A stretch of 64,000 nucleotides of DNA. It comes from Pacificispira sp965223125. Its GTDB lineage: Bacteria > Pseudomonadota > Alphaproteobacteria > UBA8366 > Aestuariispiraceae. The DNA lies in the NCBI GenBank assembly GCA_965223125.1, contig OZ244984.1, positions 2,666,001 through 2,730,000 on the forward strand. The letters are read 5' to 3'. The notes under the pieces were generated by a model, which saw only the letters and a program-made list of their open reading frames with translations, was not told the origin of the DNA and did not search any database. Positions 60,206-64,000 of this stretch are shown here, in pieces; positions within the stretch are counted from its first letter, which is position 1; the number at the start of each line of letters is the position of its first letter. The translations under genes and the position numbers were made by a program.

Positions 60206-62050
60206 GTGTCTTTTTTGTCAATTGCTTTTGATACCGGCCTTCGCCGTCAGCCGACGGGTATGCTGGCGCATGTGACCAAGGTCTATGCCGCCTTTGTCGC
60301 GGGTTGGACAGTCTATGCGGCCGGATTCTCGCGCACCGACGTGCTGCCGCTAACGATCACCTTCCTGTCGCTGATGCTGGTGCTGACCTTTGTGTTGATT
60401 ACGCCGGGGTCGAAGTCCGATCCCAGGAAATTCCCAATCTATGAATTCCTGCTCGCCGGCTTGGCGCTGCTATGCGGGGGGTATTTCGTATCGCAGAGCG
60501 ATATCATCGCCCAGCGGATAACCCTGCTGGACCCGCTTTCCATCATCGATGTCGCCGCATCCACGTCGCTTATACTGTTGTCCATTGAGGCGATGCGGCG
60601 GACGGTGGGCCTTGGATTGACCGCCATCGTATTGATGTTTGTCGCCTATAATCTGTTCGGGGACCATCTGTCCGGCCCCTTGGGCCATGGCGTGATCACC
60701 GTGACGCATTTTCTCGATATCATGGTCTTCACCACCGATGGGCTGTTTGGTGTGCCGCTGCGTGTCGCCGCAACCTATGCCTTTTTGTTCGTGCTCTTCG
60801 GGACGACTCTGGCCAAGACGGGGGGGGCGGATTTCTTCTTCAATTTCGCGTCCTCCATGACTGGTGGCAGCAAGGGTGGTCCGGCCAAGATCGCGGTGAT
60901 CTCGTCGGGTCTCTACGGTACGATTTCCGGTAGCCCGACCTCCGATGTGGTGACGACAGGGTCGATCACGATCCCGATGATGAAACGTCTTGGCTACAAG
61001 CCCGCCTATGCCGGTGCGGTGGAAGTCGCCGCATCGACCGGGGGCAGTCTGGTCCCGCCAGTCATGGGCGCGGCAGCCTTCATCATGTCGGAGCAGACCG
61101 GCATACCCTATGTCGATATCGCCTTCGCTGCCCTGATTCCGGCGCTGCTTTACTATCTACCGATCTATCTTCAGGTCCACCTGCGGGCCAGCAAGGAGAA
61201 TTTGCAGGGGCTGGATGTCGGCCTGATACCCCCACTGATCGAGACGATGAAGAAGGGGGGGCTGTTCCTGGTGCCGCTGGCGGTCATCACCTGGGCGCTG
61301 GTCAATGGCTATACCCCGACCTATGCCGCGATATACGGAACCATCGCGGTAATCGCGGTCTCCATGCTGCGTCGGGAACACCGGCTGACGCCTGCCAAGG
61401 CTTTCGACATCCTGTCCGATACCTGTATCAAGATGGTGGCCGTTACCGGAGCCTGCGCTGCGGCGGGACTTGTGATCGGGGGAATCACGATGACCGGGCT
61501 TGCCTCGAAATTCGGCACATTGGTCTTCCTGATCTCCAACCAGGATGTACTGTTGTCGCTGATCGTGGCGGCGGGCCTGACGGTCCTGCTCGGACTCGGC
61601 ATGCCGACGCCCAGCGCCTATATCCTTGCGGCGGTCCTGATCGCCCCGGTGATGCACAGCCTGGGGATCGATCTTATGGCCGGACATCTCTTCCTGCTGT
61701 ATTTCGCGGTGATGTCCGCGCTTACACCACCGGTCGCGGTGGCTGCCTATGCGGCCAGTGCGATAGCCGATGAGGCACCGCTGAAGATTGCCGCGCTGGC
61801 AGTGAGGATCGCGATTGCCGCTTTCCTGATACCATTCGCTTTCGTCTACAATCCGGCCCTGATCCTGCAGGGCAGCGTGATTGAGATTATTGTTGCGGCA
61901 ACCTGTGCAGCTATCGGGTTATTCCTTATTGTCGTTGCGCAGGAAGGTTTCTGGAGCAGGCTGATCGCACTGCCGATTCGTCTGGCGCTGTTCATTGTCG
62001 GAATGGTGTTCCTATTCTACCGACCGTTGCTGGAAGCCTTATTCGGGTGA
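60206..62050 (+). CDS. TRAP transporter permease, fused 4TM/12TM (TAXI type)
   Basis: This is a 614-residue membrane protein combining the small DctQ-like and large DctM-like parts. Helices cover nearly the whole chain. Signatures are GLYGTISGSPTSDVVTTGSITIPMMKRLGYKPAYAGAVEVAASTGGSLVPPVMGAAAFIM and LTPPVAVAAYAASAIADE. The GTG at 60206 has GGAA upstream; a TTG at 60179 is the other candidate. It works with the TAXI binding protein using an ion gradient. Its end overlaps the next gene by 4 bp. Confidence 0.92.
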   Translation: MSFLSIAFDTGLRRQPTGMLAHVTKVYAAFVAGWTVYAAGFSRTDVLPLTITFLSLMLVLTFVLITPGSKSDPRKFPIYEFLLAGLALLCGGYFVSQSDIIAQRITLLDPLSIIDVAASTSLILLSIEAMRRTVGLGLTAIVLMFVAYNLFGDHLSGPLGHGVITVTHFLDIMVFTTDGLFGVPLRVAATYAFLFVLFGTTLAKTGGADFFFNFASSMTGGSKGGPAKIAVISSGLYGTISGSPTSDVVTTGSITIPMMKRLGYKPAYAGAVEVAASTGGSLVPPVMGAAAFIMSEQTGIPYVDIAFAALIPALLYYLPIYLQVHLRASKENLQGLDVGLIPPLIETMKKGGLFLVPLAVITWALVNGYTPTYAAIYGTIAVIAVSMLRREHRLTPAKAFDILSDTCIKMVAVTGACAAAGLVIGGITMTGLASKFGTLVFLISNQDVLLSLIVAAGLTVLLGLGMPTPSAYILAAVLIAPVMHSLGIDLMAGHLFLLYFAVMSALTPPVAVAAYAASAIADEAPLKIAALAVRIAIAAFLIPFAFVYNPALILQGSVIEIIVAATCAAIGLFLIVVAQEGFWSRLIALPIRLALFIVGMVFLFYRPLLEALFG

Positions 62051-62766
62051 GTGAACATCCGGAAGTCCTGGATTCGCTGTTGGACACTCTCGTGACCGCG
62101 AATCATATCCTTGCGCATGAGGGTGTGCTGGATGTCTTCGGCCATATCAGTGTGCGCGATCCTGACCACCCGGATCGGTTCTATCTGTCCTGTTCCCGCA
62201 GTCCCGGCCTTGTGGAGCGGGGCGATCTGTTGGAATTCGATCTGGAAGGCGGAATCGTCGCGGGAGAGGGGAAACCCTATATCGAGCGTTTCATCCATAG
62301 TGGCATCTACAGCCTGCGCCCGGATGTGCAATCGGTCATTCATCATCATGCAGGCCCGGTCCAGCCCTTCGCGATCACCGGCAGGCCATTGCGACCGGTC
62401 TTTCATCTGGGCTCCGTCGCGGGGGCGGAGGCGAAGTTCTGGGACAGTCAGGATGAGTTCGGCGATACCAGCATGCTGATCATGAATCAGGCCATGGGCC
62501 TGTCGCTGGCGCGGTCCCTGGGGGATCAGCCAACCGCATTGTTGCGCCGTCATGGCGCGGTCTGCGTCGGTGGTAGCATTGAACAGGCCACGTTCATCGC
62601 TATCTGCATGCGCGACAATGCCGAATTCCTGCTCAACTCCCTGGCTATCGGAGAACCCGATTACCTGACACCGGGGGAGGTCGAGAAGGCCCGCAAGCTG
62701 CATACTACCGGGCGACCGGTAGAACGTGCCTGGGAATACTGGAAATCCCGCTGCGGACGCGCCTGA
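62047..62766 (+). CDS. Class II aldolase/adducin-family protein
   Basis: This is a 239-residue zinc enzyme of the fuculose aldolase fold. It shows GHISVRDPDHPDRFYLS, the acid/base glutamate E80 in GKPYIERFIHSGIY, the zinc histidines in VIHHHAGPVQPFA (99-101) and the third in LLRRHGAVCVG. It begins with GTG overlapping the permease stop, so it belongs to the transport operon. Some family members are decarboxylases of dihydroxyphthalate or similar aromatic acids (PhtC type). That role is a reasonable inference here. Confidence 0.85.
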   Translation: MSEHPEVLDSLLDTLVTANHILAHEGVLDVFGHISVRDPDHPDRFYLSCSRSPGLVERGDLLEFDLEGGIVAGEGKPYIERFIHSGIYSLRPDVQSVIHHHAGPVQPFAITGRPLRPVFHLGSVAGAEAKFWDSQDEFGDTSMLIMNQAMGLSLARSLGDQPTALLRRHGAVCVGGSIEQATFIAICMRDNAEFLLNSLAIGEPDYLTPGEVEKARKLHTTGRPVERAWEYWKSRCGRA

Positions 62767-62773
62767 AAGCTGA

Positions 62774-64000
62774 TCACTCGGCGGGCTGTTGGTGGCCGGT
62801 GGCACTCAGTTCCGCTTCCAGTTCCCTTTCCACAGCCGAGCGCGGGCGAGACAGACCGGCCAGCAGGTCATAGAGGACCGGGGTCAGGAACAGTGTCAGC
62901 ACCAGCGCCGATCCCAACCCACCGATGATCACCCAGCCGATAGCGATCCGGCTTTCCGCTCCAGCCCCACTGGCGAGCACCAGGGGGACGGCACCCAGAA
63001 TGGTGGAGATCACCGTCATCAGAATCGGGCGGAAACGCAGCACCGATGCCTCGATCACGGCATCCCGTACCGACTGACCTTCATCGCGGAGCTGATTGGC
63101 GAATTCAACGATCAGGATTCCGTTCTTGGCCATCAGTCCGATCAGCAGGATGATGCCGATCTGGCTGTAGACATTGAGGGAAAGCCCCGCCAGCGTCAGA
63201 GAGTAGATCGCTCCCGCAATCGCAAGCGGCACCGAGAGCATGATGACGAGCGGATGGATGAAACTCTCGAACTGCGCGGCGAGAACCAGAAACACGATAA
63301 CCAGAGCGATGGCGAATGTGATCATGATATCGCCCGAGGTATCCTTGAAGGTCGCGGACTGGCCGGCATAGCCGAGCGTGGCGGTATCCGGCAGGATCCG
63401 TGCCGCCCCTTCCTCCATATAGGCCAGGGCATCGCCCAGCGCGTAAGCCGGTGCCAGCGAAGCCTCGATGGTGATCGAGGGCAGGCGGTTGAAGCGCCGC
63501 AGTTCCGCCGCTGCCGCGCTTTCGGATATGCCAACCAGGGCGCTCAGCGGGACGAGGGCGCTATTTTCCTCTGTGGCATTGCCGCTGCGCACGAAGATGT
63601 TGTCCAGATCGTTGGGGGTGCGCCTGTCCTCCAACTGGGCCTGGGCGATCACCGGGTATTCGCGGCCCCGGTCGACATAGGTCGTGATTTCGCGGGAGGC
63701 GAACATGACCTGGATCGTCGAGGCGATTTCCTCCGCGCTGATGCCGAGATCGTCGGCCCGGCCCCGGTCGAGCGAGAGGTCGAGTTGCGGCTGGTTCTCC
63801 TCGAAATCGATTTCCGGATTGATCAGCCCGTCATTTTCTTCGGCATGCTCCAGCAGCGCGGCGGCCCATTCCTTGACCTGGGAGAAATCCGGCCCTCCGA
63901 CTACGACGCGAAGGGGCGTGGAACTGCCGCGCAGGCCCAGTCCGGCAGGACTGGCGACGGCGGCGCGGGCACCGGGCAGGCCAAGGGCGGCGGGCTGCAC
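62774..64000 (-). CDS. RND efflux permease, HAE1/AcrB-like, C-terminal part (5' end outside the window)
   Basis: This is the last 408 residues of a large proton-driven inner-membrane efflux pump. The visible part begins in the periplasmic porter region (VVVGGPDFSQVKEW, PEIDFEENQPQLDLSLDR). It then has LGYAGQSATFKDTSGD, the membrane block FLVLAAQFESFIHPLVIMLSVPLAI, GLMAKNGILIVEFANQLRDEGQSVRDAVIEA and RPILMTVISTILGAVPLVL. An additional C-terminal tail ends in GHQQPAE. It converges on the aldolase gene with 7 bp between. Substrates are not predictable. Confidence 0.93.
   Translation of the reverse strand: MQPAALGLPGARAAVASPAGLGLRGSSTPLRVVVGGPDFSQVKEWAAALLEHAEENDGLINPEIDFEENQPQLDLSLDRGRADDLGISAEEIASTIQVMFASREITTYVDRGREYPVIAQAQLEDRRTPNDLDNIFVRSGNATEENSALVPLSALVGISESAAAAELRRFNRLPSITIEASLAPAYALGDALAYMEEGAARILPDTATLGYAGQSATFKDTSGDIMITFAIALVIVFLVLAAQFESFIHPLVIMLSVPLAIAGAIYSLTLAGLSLNVYSQIGIILLIGLMAKNGILIVEFANQLRDEGQSVRDAVIEASVLRFRPILMTVISTILGAVPLVLASGAGAESRIAIGWVIIGGLGSALVLTLFLTPVLYDLLAGLSRPRSAVERELEAELSATGHQQPAE

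Noticed and set aside
1..64000. tRNA, rRNA, CRISPR arrays, insertion sequences, integrases or att repeats
   Set aside because: I looked for tRNA-like ends, regularly spaced repeats, transposase motifs and terminal inverted repeats and found none that could be supported. tRNAscan-SE and ISfinder searches would settle this.

Overview
The window is a chromosomal segment of an alphaproteobacterium, most likely a marine or saline Rhodospirillales-like heterotroph. The evidence is gene content: an NDUFA12-type complex I accessory subunit, a DUF2155 protein, an accB-accC-aat block, a B12-dependent class II ribonucleotide reductase, a Gram-negative sortase with its VIT/VWA partner, a BCCT osmolyte transporter, a DMSP-lyase-like cupin and TAXI-TRAP transport. 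Base composition is GC-rich, apart from a few short AT-rich intergenic gaps. I saw no rRNA, tRNA, CRISPR array, transposase or phage gene. Both ends cut genes: a sugar-nucleotide epimerase at the left and an RND efflux permease at the right.

Region 1 (1-16 kb) looks like arylpyruvate and arylacetate metabolism. It holds dCTP deaminase, a fused indolepyruvate:ferredoxin oxidoreductase overlapping a GNAT gene, a D-amino-acid transaminase, a secreted Sel1-like protein, a complete branched-chain-type ABC importer (livF-livG-livM-livH-binding protein), a polytopic membrane protein, phenylacetate-CoA ligase and a PaaX-type regulator. Two strong palindromes (1227-1253 and 12142-12159) are probable operators.

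Region 2 (16-26.4 kb) is a housekeeping block, aroQ-accB-accC-aat on the plus strand and NDUFA12-mlaD-mlaD-methyltransferase-DUF2155 on the minus strand. It is split by about 4.6 kb of accessory genes: a PCuAC-like protein, an EamA/ABM/NIPSNAP operon with a divergent ArsR-type regulator, and an AGXT-type aminotransferase.

Region 3 (26.4-33 kb) is rich in RNA-level and metal/cofactor control. The class II ribonucleotide reductase nrdJ has predicted NrdR boxes upstream. A cobalamin riboswitch precedes an unrecognised 117-residue protein, and a yybP-ykoY (Mn2+) riboswitch precedes a half-length TMEM165/GDT1 transporter. The two riboswitches lie in tandem on the minus strand.

Region 4 (33-51.6 kb) has amine and amino-acid genes: D-threonine-aldolase-like protein, PuuB, two divergent PuuA-like synthetases, aspartate aminotransferase, DMSP-lyase-like cupin and an FAH-type hydratase. 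These are followed by the sortase pair, serB, miaA, the acetolactate synthase subunits and a disulfide reductase.

Region 5 (52-62.8 kb) holds a BCCT carrier and then an apparently complete upper phthalate pathway. It comprises a MarR regulator, Rieske oxygenase, FMN/ferredoxin reductase, Gfo/Idh dihydrodiol dehydrogenase and 4,5-dihydroxyphthalate decarboxylase, then a TAXI-TRAP importer and a class II aldolase-fold protein. The same roughly 20-bp operator-like sequence occurs before the divergent oxygenase/reductase pair and before the TRAP genes, which suggests one regulon.
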